Assembly (NCBI GenBank): GCA_004352715.1
Contig: SCFE01000002.1
Coordinates: 3,195,004 to 3,259,003, forward strand
DNA length: 64,000 bases
Direction: 5' to 3'
Source of the DNA: Hofstenia miamia
Lineage: Eukaryota; Xenacoelomorpha; Acoela
Shown here: positions 45,601-60,386 of the stretch, one piece after another
Numbering within the stretch: the stretch's first letter is position 1
Layout of the letters: every line of letters starts with the position of its first letter
The notes under the pieces: model-generated
What the model saw: the letters and a program-made list of their open reading frames with translations, nothing else
The model's database searches: none
What the model was told of the DNA's origin: nothing
Translations under genes and position numbers: made by a program

Positions 45601-47300
45601 TCAAGGCTGTTTATTTATTGCGATTATGATTAATACTTTGGCTGAAGAATTAATTGAAAAATTATTAAAAAAATAACGAAATTTTTTTCGCTTTTCTTGC
45701 AAAAAACGTTTGATGATTTTTTGAATTTAATATTAGAAAATAATAGTTTCGCTTCTTACAATATTTCAATAATAATTTTCCTGAATTATGAATCTAGGAA
45801 TCTTTAATCTCTTCATGTTTCTTTATACATCATTATTTTATTTAACTTCAATTCAATTATATGCTTACTAAATCGAATCATCATCACGATAAAAGGAAGA
45901 ACAAAACCGCTCATTTTAATTCAGTTTCAAAAAACCCAATTTTATCAAAATTGTCTCAACATCGACAGTGTACGTGTGTACCGAACACATTCAAATGCAG
46001 GAATCTGTAAAAATAACTTGCCATTAATGACACAAACACAGAAAAAAGACCGGTTAGCTTCTGTTAGATGTTTTCATAAACGATGACTCCATGTTCCAGT
46101 TGCATAGAAACAATATTTCTCGTTGGTCTACGACAGCAAAGACGCCTCTCCAAAAACTTCTTAAAAATGAATGGTTTGGGCTACTTTGAAATATATAGTT
46201 TTTTACCTGAAAATTTTGAAAGTAGTTAGGGGCAAGTGCCCATACTTCAAGATATACCCAAAATTTCTTCAGAAAAAAAGTCTGCAAACTCACAGAACCT
46301 TTCATCTATAGAAAATGCTGCTTGGGGGTTATGAAGGACGAAGTGGAAAAAAACTCCAAAAATATGCAAAAACTGTAGCAAAATTTGCTGATGTTGAAAA
46401 AAAATTACCCCATGAATGCAGAAGAATTTGATTGACTCAATTAAGGACAGATTTTTGAAGTGCTCGATCCGGAGGCAACTTTGTCTAATTTCTTTTTAAT
46501 AAACTTATAGAAAACATCGATTTAAACAAATTTTGTTACTGTACATGTTTTTGTTGCTAATAGAGTATTTTTATGACTGAACTATACAAAAATGCCTTCT
46601 AAATATCCAAGAGGTTGAATGAACCTATTAAATATATTCTAGCTGCATGTATAGCTTAACAGCATTAAATGTTGTACTGATAGGTTAACTTTGCGCTGGA
46701 ATCACTTTTTTAAATTGAAATAAAATGCTAGAATATTGAAAATTAATTATAATATTTTATTATCAACTGTCAATTTAATGCAATCACAAAGTTTTGAAAA
46801 GAAAGATGGTGAATAACAATTTTTGCGCTTATTGTTTAACGGAATCTTAAAATATTGATTTATCAACTATCAGAGAAAATTATCATTTCCTTCTTTTGAC
46901 TGAAAATTAATGAAGAGTTTCCAAATATTTTAACATCAATATTTTGAATGAGATGCAGTTTTATGTCAATAAATAATTTTTCCAAATTGATGTTTGGCAA
47001 TCGGAAGAATTGGAATTAATTTAATGAAATTTATTGAAACAAATTTATTAAATTCTGCAAAATGAAAATTTTTAAAAGCTTAGAATTCTATTTGAACATT
47101 TTCTGTTAATAATTCATTTAATTTATAAAGTTAATGGTAGCTTGGCAAACTTATAAAAATGTTGTACCAGCATAGACCTATGTTAGATTGAAAAAAGTGT
47201 AGGTTTCCGATTTTGAAGATAGAGTTTATTATTATCGTCCTATTTTTCTCTACACATACATATATTCAAAATTCTCATTTTGGGTTGTTCTTATCAAGCA
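42651..47300. other. Intergenic AT-rich stretch
   Basis: No gene is recognised. A short (TA)n run lies at 45582-45599, and a stretch with scattered GGGA/TCCC-type words lies at 43240-43500. Confidence 0.45.
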
Positions 47301-47328
47301 AAAAAACTTGTCCATGGATAGAGTTTTT

Positions 47329-48060
47329 GGATACAGATCCACTCCATATCCATGAAATTCTTATGGATCGATCTATGGGACTTCCATCGATCCGCGGCTT
47401 GCTAAGAAGAGGACTAGAAATCGTCAAAGAAAAGCAGTTGTAATTTATCAAAGAAAAAATTAAATAAAAAATTAAATACAATTAGAAGAGCTGTCCGAAA
47501 TACTGTTTCCAAATCCAAAGCTGGTGTATTTTCCGATGCCTTTGTATTTCGATAATATAATGCAGAAATGTTGATTAAACTAAGAATAACTACAACTTTT
47601 TTACAGGAAATTATTTACTTTTGCATTAATTCATCAATTTTCTTGAAGTTTTATTGGTAAGAAGAGAACGGAGAACTCATTAGGGGGTTTATTATCAGTG
47701 ATTTGGTAAAAACTACAGATAGCATCTTGCATAAAATGCCAATCCCATATCCAACCCGAATTCTACTGAGTTCTTAAATGTGTAAAATAGATAAACTGAA
47801 AGACCTAAAATACATGGATATCTTCATATGCAAAGAATATTTCGATGGCATTACTGTGAATGCTAATATCATTTGCATTCAATTCAGCGCCAATTAAACA
47901 TAAAGCCCATGATTACTCTAATAACCCTATTGAACAATAGTTCTGGTTTCACGAAGTATCCACGAGATCCATGAATTGTATTTTCAGATACAGATCAATT
48001 CCAAATCTATGAATCTGAGATCCGTGGAAATTTTCACGGATCTCTAGATCAATCGACAAT
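47329..48060. repeat. GATC-rich dispersed repeat pair with a perfect stem
   Basis: Segments near 47329-47400 and 47986-48055 share an agatacagatc-type block followed by ccat/ccaa and atccatgaa-type words. The second contains gagatccgtg (48017-48026) and its exact complement cacggatctc (48035-48044), a 10-bp stem with an 8-base loop. No protein is associated. Confidence 0.6.
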
Positions 48061-51000
48061 TCTACATACTAATAACAAACGGAACTTCAAAACGATTATT
48101 TTTATCACAACACATTATTTAACTATCTACACATTAAGAGGTATTGTGTGCTCTTATAAATGACATTAGACATAGAGTTCTGCTTCGTCTCCATGTTTAT
48201 TACAAACAACATGCATTGCGTTGCCATTGTCAAATGAAGCTTTACCAGAGCATATTTGATTTAGAGAAACAAGAGAGGGGATTTCTCTTTCAGTGATTCA
48301 AAAAAACTTAGTATTTAACTGTATTTCTCTTTTCACTTAATGGCTTACTTTTTGTTTTGACTCAGCTTCATTTCTCCACTTTTTTTAGGCCCCCTGTTAT
48401 TGTTTCTGAATTTTATATATTTTTGTTAAAATCAATTAAGAACTCAGAACAATTTATTAAAGTTTCGAAAGCTGCTTAACAAATTAATTGCTTAACAAAT
48501 GAAAACTGCTTTACAAGCTTTAGACCTTACAGTGAATGTGAGTGATTTCGAATTTCCGTATGGCAACGACAAATTTGATGGACAGCGTTAATTCAAATAA
48601 TAATACTCATTAATAAACCTATCATCAAGATAATGCATTTAGGTCAATATTTTTGATAAACAAATAATAAACTGGTTTCAAAAAACGATTTTCGTTAATG
48701 AAAAGTTTTAGTTTGAATTTAGAAATTTTATTTTGAGATAAGATAAATGGTGGCATATAATGCAACTAGAAAATGAATTTAGCATTGTTTGGAGTTCTAT
48801 TGTTTAGGGGCGTTGTCAGAATAAACATTTCTAAATAGACACTAACATCAAAGAAGTAAGACTGGGTTATGCACTATGCCAAATGTTTGTTGATTTTGGA
48901 AATATATCTTTGTAATTCAAAGAAAATTCTTGTAAATTATATATTAATTGTAAGCTAGAAAGCTTATATTGTGTGAATGCTTTTTTGTAGATACTTACAC
49001 AATGTAACTTTTACATCTAAAATAATTCAGCATTAAGCATAATACATACATCTATTAAAGGTTGATTATTAGTGAAATATAAATTTAAATTTTGTTTGTG
49101 AATTTGAAATTGGATCACTACATGTAAGGGATTTCTTTTTATATTTATAAGTAAGTGAATCAATATTGGTGTGGGTTCAAAAACTTGTTAGTTTTTACAA
49201 AAATGGATTTTTCTTTAAGTCATAGAAAGTTTTGGAAAATTCAAGAAAATCTGCTAAGCAGGATCCATGCAGATGATTCATGTTCAATAACAACACGACT
49301 ATATTTTATTTTATGTTATTATCATAGAAATGAAATTGGCAAAAGAGTGGAACGAAAACAACCACTGACAAAGGGCCATATAGTTGTATGTATATATATA
49401 TTCTATTTCGACTTAGTATTTGTGAACAATGATTCCGATATAAATTCAAGTTCATGACTAAATAGCTAAAGGGCCAAAAGTTAAGAAATCCCACACCCTG
49501 TGATACTACGCATTAAATGAACTCATTATTATTATTCATTTTGATTAAATTATTTTGTAAAATAGTAATGCATACATGTGTAATAGAAACTTCCTATATG
49601 TAATATCCGTATACTTGACATGTAGGCCTACCCAATTCAGCTTTTGCCGGCTGACAATCGGCTGCGGCAACATGAGATTAATTTTTAAATCTGTGGCTAA
49701 TGCTAGAGCAGGCATGTCAGATTTTCGCGGAACTTTTGGAAAATTCACGAACTATTTCGAGCTCTAGCAGCTAGAGTTATGATGTCGGTTAAAGGCTAAG
49801 CAATCTTGATAAAAAAACTTCTACAGTACGTTTACACATTTTTTCTTAGCCACAAATGTATATATTATTGATGCTGTTTTAATTCGTGTCTGTGGATGGC
49901 TTAATACATAAAGCAATTTTCACCAGTTAACAAACATTTTTTGCTGCGAAGATGCGTTCTCTACTTTTTTAAGTAGCCTATACATAAGTACATGAGCGAT
50001 TCCAATTTGAATTGCTTTGTAATGTCACTGTTGCTAATAGCAAATATTTCATCATGTTTTGTCTGAAAAGGTATCCTCTTCACATTATTTCTTTCAAAGT
50101 TACCAAATAAAAGTTTGTACAGAAGACTACAGTAATTGCATTTAAATATGACTATCCCTATCATCTTTGGAAAGTAAGTGGTATTGCAGTTAAATGTATT
50201 CGATTTTTAAGCTGTTGAATATCTTAAACCAAAAATGTTTATCACCACCTCAACCGCTTTCCTAGCTAAATTTCTTAAGCAAAGAAAACAACATGGGATA
50301 GAATTTCATAAAATTTAAAATATATGATTCACAATTACATGCAAGTAAGAAAGATAATGAGTAAATTTGTTTTATTTCCACATTTTGTTATTATCTGTGA
50401 AGCTAACATTTTCGCTGATCTGGCGTAGTTCAAACTTTCGCTAAGAAGTAATTTGTTATTACACCAGTCTCGTTTGGAAAAATTATGATATGTAAGAAGA
50501 TTATGTAGGAACAATTTATCAAGTGCAACTAAATAGAAACAATTAATAAACTTGAAAATACAATATGACTTTTCTCCATCCAAGATTTTGCAAAAATGAG
50601 TCGCCCAAATGTTTACTAAAACTGAACTAGTGAAAATTTATTTAGCTTTTCTTACCAAGCATTAGCTAAAACCAGGAAGGAATGCAGAGTTTACTTATTT
50701 GTAAAAATTTTTCGTTGTCAAATTCCGACTTTATGTCTAAATTTCTTAAGTTGATAAAAACAATTGTCTAATAAAAATTATGAAAAGTATATTAAATCAG
50801 GTATTTGTTTTTCTGAGAATATTGTAAATAGAAATAATGCTTTTACTTATTGATAATAAATTTGAAAATATAAAACATGATATATTGACCAGAATTATTA
50901 AACATTTTGAATTTTGCGACGTTGAATTTTATGCTCTGCAATGCTAATTTTCAATAGATCCTAGACACTAAGCTATATTGATTTTATGCAGAATTGTGTA

Positions 51001-52073
51001 CTTTGCCATAAACGCAACATAAGGCTTAATTTTAATTATTTAATATTTATTTTACAATTATTTGCCTCAATAGAAACGCTTTCCTCATTTTTTATGATTT
51101 GTAGCAAATATTGGCATTGGACTGATATAGACTTTCTGGCATGTGTCATTTTTTCACCATGATTTATCAGTTCACATAAATTTAAGTATTTGATTTGGAA
51201 ATCTTCAATAATATTAAAAACTGTATAATTAATCATTTGCTTCTAAAATTTAGCAAACTGATTAATTGACAATGTAATGTTTGCATTTTAAAATCACTCC
51301 AATTTCATTAATTCAAAATAATTTATAACTTTAAATCTTCAGATTCATTTTGTAATTCAAATGAGTTAATTATCTAGATTTCCCTAGGGGAAAGAATTGT
51401 AATTGAAGTATTTAGATTGTTAAACAAACATACAGAATGCCGCTTTGCTACTAACTAACATTGTAGTTAAATATATTTCCGTTGAAATTTCAATTGTCAA
51501 ATTCTATTTTGTCTAAAGTACCAATTTTTTAATATATATTGAATTTGATAAGTTTGCGTTGTGAATTTGTTTTACATTAACTAAGTATATTTAAAAACCA
51601 ATAAATTTCAAGCTGAATTTTATTTAATTTTAACATTTGCATTGTTTCAAATGATGAAATTTTGTTCTTACGTTCTTCCTAAATACCATTGTAAAACACA
51701 AAGCCTCATTCAATTTGATTGAAAATCAATTGTAGGGAATTTTTTAAATGTATTTTCCTTCTAAATTATTGAAGTGCTAAAAACGTAAACATATAATCTA
51801 AAAATACTAAAATTGATTTCGATGAGAAAGACTTTACCATAAAGTATAAGCTATGTACTTTTTTGTACATTTGTGTGCTTAAGTGCAATTTTAGTGAACA
51901 GTTACCGAATTAACCGAAAACACATCTATAAACTACCATGATTATGCACTACAAACAATGTAGGATGTCGTTATTGCTTGTCTTAGCTTAGTTGATTTCT
52001 CGAAAAGCAAAATTCAATTTTGTTGGGGATTCTCACAAAATATTAAAATATGAGGATTTGAAATGTATGAATA

Positions 52074-52112
<39 letters not shown>

Positions 52113-53399
52113 AAAGGTACGCGGGAGTTGTTGCAAAAATCATATAGCTTAGACAATTATTCCTAATGTTCAAAACAATCAATTTTTGTAAAAAAATTTA
52201 TTGTTCTTTAGAGATGGAAGCAATTTCAAATTTAGAGGGCGCTAAATCCAAGCTCCATAGATATTCAAATAAAGCTGAAAATAATTTTAGAAAAAGGTTT
52301 ATTATAGGGTGATAAAAGAAATATAAGATCACTTAACCAGATAATGAGGACAGCTATAAAATCAGTTGAAGTGAAGCGAATTACGATGGAAAGACTAATA
52401 ATCTTGAATGCAGTTTTGAGGGTCTTAGAAAAATGTGCTTAGGGAATAATATTTGAATGGTTTTGAAAACAAGGTGAAATGTGTGTATTTTAAGAATTAT
52501 TTGATACAGAGTCTTTTATGTATACACTAGGAAATATATAAAAGAAAATTTAATTTTGAAATCATTCAGAGTGCTATTAAATTAATGTGACACTTCCATT
52601 AGGCAAAAAATACAAAAATATTAAAACAATGGGGCTTCCGTTTAAAGCACTGTCTCAACGTTGAAGCACAGCTGGTATGGGACACTTCAAAGTGATTTCA
52701 ATCACAGAAGTGTTCTATTTCAGAAAATCGATAATAAGTTAGGGCTGTATTGGTTAAGCTTTGCAAACAAAAAATCGTTTCTTTATATTCTGATATTGTT
52801 ATTTCAAAACTCTCTTACGGCAACACTAAGTAAAATGTATTACCAATATTTTTCATTCCCAATTTTTGAAATATTTATGGATTTCTCTTCTTCAATATTC
52901 ATCTCCACAACAATATTCATTAAGATTTTTCTTACATTATAGCTACCTAAAAGTCAATAAAATCAAAATCATCTTTGTCATTAAAACTATTTACTGTACA
53001 TTAAGAACTCAGTTAAGATGATTCTTGAATGTTGTGAATGAAATCTACATAAACGTTTCAACGAAATCAACTGCTTTCCTAAAGAAGAGAATATACCTAA
53101 ATGACGTATAAAATTGCATTACAATAATTTAATGCTATATAGAATTACTAAAATTTTTTTTTCATTTTAGTAAATATATAATACATAAGAAACAATGAGA
53201 TTGATATTTTTTAGAATTCAGAAGACCTTAATATAAAATGGTACTATTCTTAAACATTAAGAGGAAGAAATAGCCGCCTTCATAAAAATGACGAAGAAGA
53301 GGAAAATCTGTATTCAGAAATTATGTGAACCATTAAGGTACTGGGAATAATTTTGAAACCACAACAAAGTAACGCAAATAAACAATATTTGCAAATAAA
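48061..53399. other. Intergenic AT-rich stretch
   Basis: No convincing gene or RNA. A (TA)n run lies at about 52070-52109. The longest frame (49155-49457, plus, 100 codons) has no recognised family. Confidence 0.45.
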
Positions 53400-53405
53400 A
53401 ATAAC

Positions 53406-53437
<32 letters not shown>

Positions 53438-54340
53438 CTTGGGCTGTGGTGATGTTGGTTTTTATTAATAGAGTATTCAGGATTGGAGAATTTATAGCAT
53501 CGTCATTTCAGTTACGTTGAAAAGTATTTTTTAATATCCATTTTAGATTTCTTTAACCACATTTTGGTAATTCCTTCCATATATTAATAACTGTGCTCTG
53601 AAATAACGTTTTTATTATTCACTTTTTTTACATAATTGGTTCAATTGAATGTGTTATTTTGTTTTGTTTGTTGATAAATTTTGCAGTAAAATAAGTCACT
53701 TTTGTTGTATGGGAAGACATTGTTTTATATTTTTATGATTGTCGTTATGATACTTATATAGATGAAACGTTGTGAGTGCAGAGTTTGAGATTTTACTGTA
53801 TTCATTATTCTCATTAAAACTATGATTATTTACTGCTACTTTGATAGTCCAATGTAATTATACTTGGAATTTTCTGAAAAATTTTTGCTTTATGTATGTC
53901 GCAGAGTGCTGACATAGCTGAGATGACTGGATATTAGGTGTGAATTTCCACTGTAGTTTAGTTGGAGAAATTAAGTTAATTGTTTTAATGTATATGGCAA
54001 TTTTGCAATTATTATATATATATATTATAATATGATTTACTTGCCCTTGAAATTTCGATATGAGTCAAATATAATTCCGAGGTGTTTATGGGACTCAGCT
54101 TGTCTCATATAACGCCGTTCAAATTAAGTTTATTTTGGGAGATTTCGATTTAATAATTCAGAATTGAGTTTTCAGGGCATTCTTAGTTTTAAAGAAGAAA
54201 AATATCTATCGAGAGATATAATTTTTTTGAGCGCTTTAACGGCTTTTTCGGGAGATTTACTAGAAATATATAAAATTGTGTCATCTGCATATTGCATAAC
54301 GTCAAATGTTGGTAGTTTATGTAAATATTTAATAGTAAGA
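53400..54340 (-). mobile_element. Non-LTR retrotransposon RT fragment with (ATT)n tail
   Basis: The minus strand shows MQYADDTILYISSKSPEKAV with the catalytic YADD, then ALKKIISLDRYFSSLKL and HKHLGIIFDS, the palm and downstream blocks of CR1/Jockey-like RTs. Decayed C-terminal sequence follows (SSHLSYVSTLRH near 53910), and the element ends in (ATT)n at 53403-53435. Stops and frame changes are common. The layout matches the element remnants at 22-23 kb. Confidence 0.8.
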
Positions 54341-57300
54341 GGCATAAAATTCTTTCCTACAGTGCTTTAATTTTCGCACAATCTGAAAAAAATTTGATAA
54401 ATTTTAATTCTTTCATAAGATTATACGAGTAAGTAGAAATGGGACCTATACTGTCATTAGAAAAACCTAGAAATTTAATTTTTGTATTAAGATAGCAGTT
54501 ATAAACGTGAAATTTCAACTCAAATCAGCTCTATACTGAACTTATTACATAATTTTTATACTACGCCTGGCTCAAATCGACAAAGTCGTTGTTTTAAAGC
54601 CCAACACTGAGCTGCATCTCACGTGAACCTATTTTGAAATTATACTCTTAAAATATTTTGTAAAATTTTCAGTTGATGATTAACATTAAATTATGAAGTT
54701 TTCATTTGTACTAATAGAATTTCTGTAAAAAAGATTGCACCCTGATAAATCAACTGTACACTTGATCGGACCTTGTCATCAAACTTCCTCCATTTGTTTT
54801 TAAATGCATACATATTTGACTGAATTTTTTTAAATATTTTAAAATATATAGTTCCAATTCCGCAAATGAGTACATTACAATACAAACGTATTGATTGCCA
54901 CCATATCTAGCCTCTGCCTACTCTGTAAAACCTTTGATCTAAAATTTTTTTATTAGACCACAATTGTAAAAAAATGAAGTTGAATATATGCATGTATGTA
55001 TTTGCATCAAAACAGTCTTCACATTACTGTAGGACTTGTAGGTAAATTATCAGTTGATATATAGGTCCTTCTCACTGAATTTTTCTACTGTTCCTTTCCA
55101 AATTTCTCTTATGCTTATGCAGCGCAGCCCTGTCGTCAGAGTTGCAAGTTTGATATCATAATTGATTTTGTAGTTTTTTTCAAAAACATTGTTACATATC
55201 ATCGTATCGGAATATTGTTTTAATTGTAAGACTACATTTTGTTATAAAATACACTGCTCATCCACATTTAACAAATAAATTTTACTTAAATTCATTAGAG
55301 TCAATGGTAATTGTTTGAAGTTTTCCTTAGAAATCATTAAAGGACTTATCAACTTTAAGATTTTGATAAAATTTCTTTTTATGCAATTTTTTGTGAAATT
55401 GCCGACATTCATTGTTAATTACAATGTGAAATTCTATAAATCTCGTATTCATTTTTCAATTAGACATAAGTTCTTTATTAAACAATGATTTTCCAATCTT
55501 GTTTAAGTTTTCATAATCTAAATTTAATAAGCGAATCCCTAATTCACTAATTATCTTTATTAAAAGTTGAAGAATATTAGCAGATTATATATTTTATAGC
55601 TATTGTTGGATACCAAATAAATTATGTGGGAAGTTATTTTATATAAATTCGATTCTCTAGATATATTCATTTATATTAACAGCAGGAAATATATATCGTT
55701 AATTAGATTTTGAAAATTATTTAAAAAAACAATTGACAGATTTATTTAACCCCAAACAACCTACTGTGACTTCAAACTCATCAAATCTTTTGTTCACATT
55801 GTCAAGAGATGTTTTCCAAGCCTATTATTAAATTTGAGAATCTTGTAACTTGATATATCTATGGGTAATTGTGGTTCCTTGCTATGGTGAAAATTTGTTT
55901 TTTAAGTACATTAAATACATTGACTTTCTTCATTGGAAAATCTGACTTTTTGCAAAATCATTCAAATTCTTCCCATGCCTTGAGTTCATTTAAAAATCGC
56001 TCTGAGGCCAATAGAAGCAACTTCGTTTTTTGCAATGGCCCGATAAGAACCATTCTGGACGCCTTTACCCAAAAACATAAGTCAGAGTAGAGAATTCTCT
56101 ATCCAGTGATGTTTTCAGATTTGAGATATATTTATTATTTAATGAGTTATGAGCGAATAAATTTTTTTAGAAAATATCACAAATTGTAGAAAACATATAG
56201 AGATTGCTTAGGGTTAAATAAGGTTAACAATATTTTTCTGATAAAAACAAATTTGTTAGTATTAAAATATTTTGAAATAGATAATGCATAACTTAATAAT
56301 TCATATAAATCCCGCAACATCGAAAGTAAAACAATAGGAATTGAATTAAATAATTTGCCGAAATGGAAAGTATATGCATTAAAATACACTTTAATTCGGA
56401 TGAAATTGCTAAGACGACGTTGTACCAATGATTTACTTCTCTATTTTTGTTATTTTGTCTAATATGTTTATTTTTTGTCCTAAGTTGCTCCATCGATATG
56501 CTTGGTGAACTAAGCTACTGAAATTGCATAAAAAAATAATTTTTGCGATTTGCAATTAAAATCAAATTTAGTTAGTGAAGTGAGTATTAAGAAAAAGAAA
56601 ATTTCCTTAGTACTGGTCAAAACTCTCGTCAAGAAATTCGAAATATCAAACTTTTCTGCATGACAGCAATACAGTCGCAAATATTATATGTCTAGAATAT
56701 AATTTTCATAAGCAATAAGAACCTACCAATGTTCGTGATGAGGTTTTGGCCACTAAATTAAGGGAAGACAAAATTTGATTAAAACTGGCTTTTGCAAAAT
56801 CCTCGAACACCATTGGTCAATATTCGTTTGAAGACAAAATTAAAAGCACCGGGTGTCAAACTTATTAGATATAAACTCAATTAAACTTTCTTAATAAAAA
56901 ATTCAAAGTATGCCATATGTATTTTCTGACCATGAGGGTGAAATAACTAATTAAATTTCTAGTCTCAAAAGAAACTAATATCATAGCTCTTTCTGAAAAT
57001 GTAAAAAACTTAATAGGCTTTATATGAGACCGAGAAAATTAGCAAACATTACGATTTTAAAAGTTTTGTTGATGTATCTTTTTTTAACCATATTATTTTC
57101 TGTAGCAATGTCAAAAAGTATGAAAATATATTATCATTTGACACTTAATGAATTTTTTCTATGCAAAAAACATAGGTAAAATGGTATTATAAGGGATTTC
57201 AATTTATCCCCACATTTACCAATCCCAAAAATTATTTGATTTGTGATCTTCTTTCTTTAACGGAAATGACTAAAATTTAAAAATTTGTTAATTCCTCTAT

Positions 57301-58403
57301 TATTTAAAAAATTTTATTGTAGATAGAATGTATTGCATTTCAAAGACATGCTTTTATGAATACAAGCAATCTCTTAGTTGTAAACCTAGAGGGATAATAT
57401 GGAGACATGTATATTCAATATGTGAAGAACCGAAAAAGATCGTTTTCTAGTTGAAAAGTTGTTTTGAACGAATTACTTAACATAGGATGTTTCATAGACA
57501 TGATATAAATTTCATTGCTTTTCCTTTTGGGTTAGTAAAACTACCACAAAGCTTACCTTTTTGTGAATGCTCCCTGAGTTCTACATTTGTATTTTATATG
57601 CAGAGTAACAAAACGGTAATAGAAGAAATTATATAATATATACTTCAAGCGAAATAAAACTAGTTTAATATTTTAAATCATAGTAATTTATCAGTTTTGT
57701 TTTATTAAATAATTTTCATTGAATATGAAGTTGCATGGCAATTGTCCAAAATAAACATTTTTCAAAAAATAAATACTTAGACTTATGAAATTAAATTAAA
57801 TTTTTTTATATACTCCTGAATTCTAAAACAACGATTAAGACTTTTAGGAGCTGTGAGAGCTAATTTTACGCAACAAATTATTGTTTCTTTGTCGTTCTAA
57901 AAAACTAATATTTATAATCACTAGAAAACAAATACATAGATTGATCTGCTTGAAAAAAGTCCAAAATTTATAAACCAATTACAATAAATATTTCAGTTAT
58001 CATTTCAATTTCTTTGGCGCACACTTAAATAAAGAAGTTCATCCTCATTTCTAGCTTGAAATTTTATCATTTGCAACGGCAACAATCTCATTTTGAATAT
58101 TTATCAGCTTGACATGCTTAGAAAGAAATAAAATTGTTAATTTGTTATTTATATAATATTACAAATAAATACAAAATGTACGGTTGCTGATAACATGAAG
58201 TAGGTTACATGGAAGTTTCATGCACTGACTGCTCTAAAAATAGTATTTTCAAACCCAGATTCTACAATATCAGTACTAAGTTGAGGCCAATATCAATGAT
58301 TTCAGATTTAAAGTTCATGTCGCTCATCAAATGATTAAACTACAAGATTATGTCATGGAATTCATATAATTTTATGTGAATGTAACTAAGAAAATTTAAA
58401 GCT

Positions 58404-58405
<2 letters not shown>
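54341..58405. other. Intergenic AT-rich stretch
   Basis: No gene or RNA recognised. A (TA)n run at 58409-58435 closes the stretch. Confidence 0.45.
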
Positions 58406-58435
<30 letters not shown>

Positions 58436-58479
58436 CACTATAAAACACATTTAAATTCTATACCGTGGTGGCGAGAGTT

Positions 58480-59250
58480 TCAAAGAGAAAGAATTGTGGG
58501 TGAAAGAAATTTTTAGCTAAACTCCAAATGAGATCCTTAACACGCACTTTGCGGAAAAATCAAGCCTAGGGTAAAGAATGGCACTTCAGGTTAATGACAA
58601 GATCCTTAGATGTTAAGAAGAATTGTATCTGAAAATATTTACCCAGTTCATGTGTCCGTAGACTTATTGCAAAAATGACACCATTAGTAACTCACTTTCA
58701 AAGATTGAGGAGGTTGATTTGAGCGAAGTTAACAACCATATTTTTTCAGGAAAAACGTTTTATGGAATGACGAAAACAGTATTAAGTTATTCAGCAATGA
58801 GGATAAGGTGAGCATTTTATGTGCTAAGCACAAATGTTTGTTGTCCCAATACACGAGATCTTCTTTAAAGCATGGTTATAAGGTTACTCTTTGCAGGTGT
58901 TTTTCATACAAAGACGTTGCGGGGGTCAGCTTTCTTTAGCCAAATGAGAAGATGAATTCCTCCTGAAACGCAAAAGTTCTAGGAGAAAAATTTTCGCCTA
59001 CTCTTACAAGTCAAATTAGCCGAAATATTGGTGTATTCCAATACGAAATCGCTCCTTGCCATAGATCGGTCAGGATCAAATATCGAAAGAAGAACTCTGT
59101 ATTCAGTGCACAAAATTGGTTGGCTAAAGTGCAGTCTGTAACTCCATTGAAAATCTCTGGGCTATAATTAAATGAAAACAATTAAAAAAGCATGGCATCA
59201 TGGATTGAATACAAGTACAGTTCAGAGCTAAGCTACTTCTCCAGTTCAAA
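58480..59250 (+). pseudogene. Decayed Tc1-like transposase
   Basis: In shifting plus-strand frames the later part of a Tc1-like transposase can be followed. A block near 58757-58930 reads LWNDENSIKLFSNEDKVSIL, then YTRSSLKHGYKV and CRCFSYKDVAGV, matching the region after the first catalytic Asp. NSIENLWAIIK at about 59137-59169 is the DLNPIENLW-type block just before the third catalytic residue. Many stops and indels make it a pseudogene. No terminal inverted repeats were identified. Confidence 0.7.
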
Positions 59251-60386
59251 GATTCAAGTGTATATGCAGTCATCGTGGATTTCCCACAAAGTATAAACGA
59301 AGCGTTTTGGTTTTCAAATTTCCGCATATTATATCAATTTGCTGTTGCACTTAATTTTTGTGTCGGACTGTATATTGATATAGCTATATATGTGGTTCGT
59401 GCAATAATGCTTCGGACTAACTACGAAAGAAGCACATCACAAAAAACTAAAATGGCTTTATTGAACTACATCATATTACTAGTTCGGAAAACACATTTAA
59501 TTATTTTTCAATATAACTACCATTGGCAGCAATCAGCTTATTTCATTTAAAAAAAACTAATCCTTGAAATACATCAGCGAAAAATTATCCAGGAAACTGT
59601 GAAAACAATTATTCGATGCAAGGTTTCACTTCGCAATTTCTGAGGAGGTTTCTCTTTTTTATGTCTTCAATCAGATGAGTCAAGTTCAGTTTTAGGTAAG
59701 AATTGTGATAAAGGAGTTGCTTGTCCCCCTTCTGATTCAACAGTTGCAAGTTTGACAATGCCCAGTTGAGGCGCATTTGCTTCATGACAGGAGCATTGGG
59801 GCAAATTGTGAGTATAATTTCTCAATGAGGGCTTTAGCAGCTACCTATTTCAAGTAATTCAGCAAATTCACTTACCTTAATCCTTTCCTTAGGCCTAATA
59901 ATATGTTATTATTACTTAGTTTTTTCATCAAACATGTCTGTTGGTTTGACAACATTAGAATAATCGTGGAGCGCAGTTTTATGTCCATGCTTGAATATTG
60001 CTATACAACGATATAATGTTAGTTGTAATATGCAACTGTCAACACTTAATATTTTATTAGACAACTTCTTTAAAAGCACATAGAATTTTATCACACTTCT
60101 GTATTCCATCGCATCTATACGTGACAAAAATTTAATGTGGGCGGATTATACGCATAACGCAGCCGATCACATTATCTTAATTTATGCATTTAAACAAACA
60201 TAGGATCACGTTTTAAAAGCTATTTTATTTGATTTAATTTTTTTTCTTAATTATTCCAAGGCATTATAAAACGAACCAAGTATACATATACTCGTATGTA
60301 TATAAGCAATATATATATATATATATATATATATGCGCTCTATTCTAAGTGCATCACTAAAACATTTGAATTTAACATTCAATATT
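59251..60386. other. Stretch between Tc1-like relic and AMDHD1 exon
   Basis: No gene recognised. A (TA)n run lies at 60309-60334. The part nearest 60386 should hold the AMDHD1 3' untranslated region. Confidence 0.45.

Noticed and set aside
46054-46305. Minus-strand 83-codon frame, possible transposase relic
   Set aside because: I looked for DDE, DLNP or GRPR-type blocks and found none; composition fits chance.
49155-49457. 100-codon plus-strand frame
   Set aside because: No family recognised, no good splice context, and it ends in TA-rich low-complexity sequence; length alone is not enough.
54164-54370. Plus-strand 68-codon frame
   Set aside because: It is the antisense of a non-LTR RT segment with YADD on the minus strand.
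56580-56880. Possible Tc1-like relic
   Set aside because: Only vague resemblance; no catalytic or DNA-binding block could be read in any frame.
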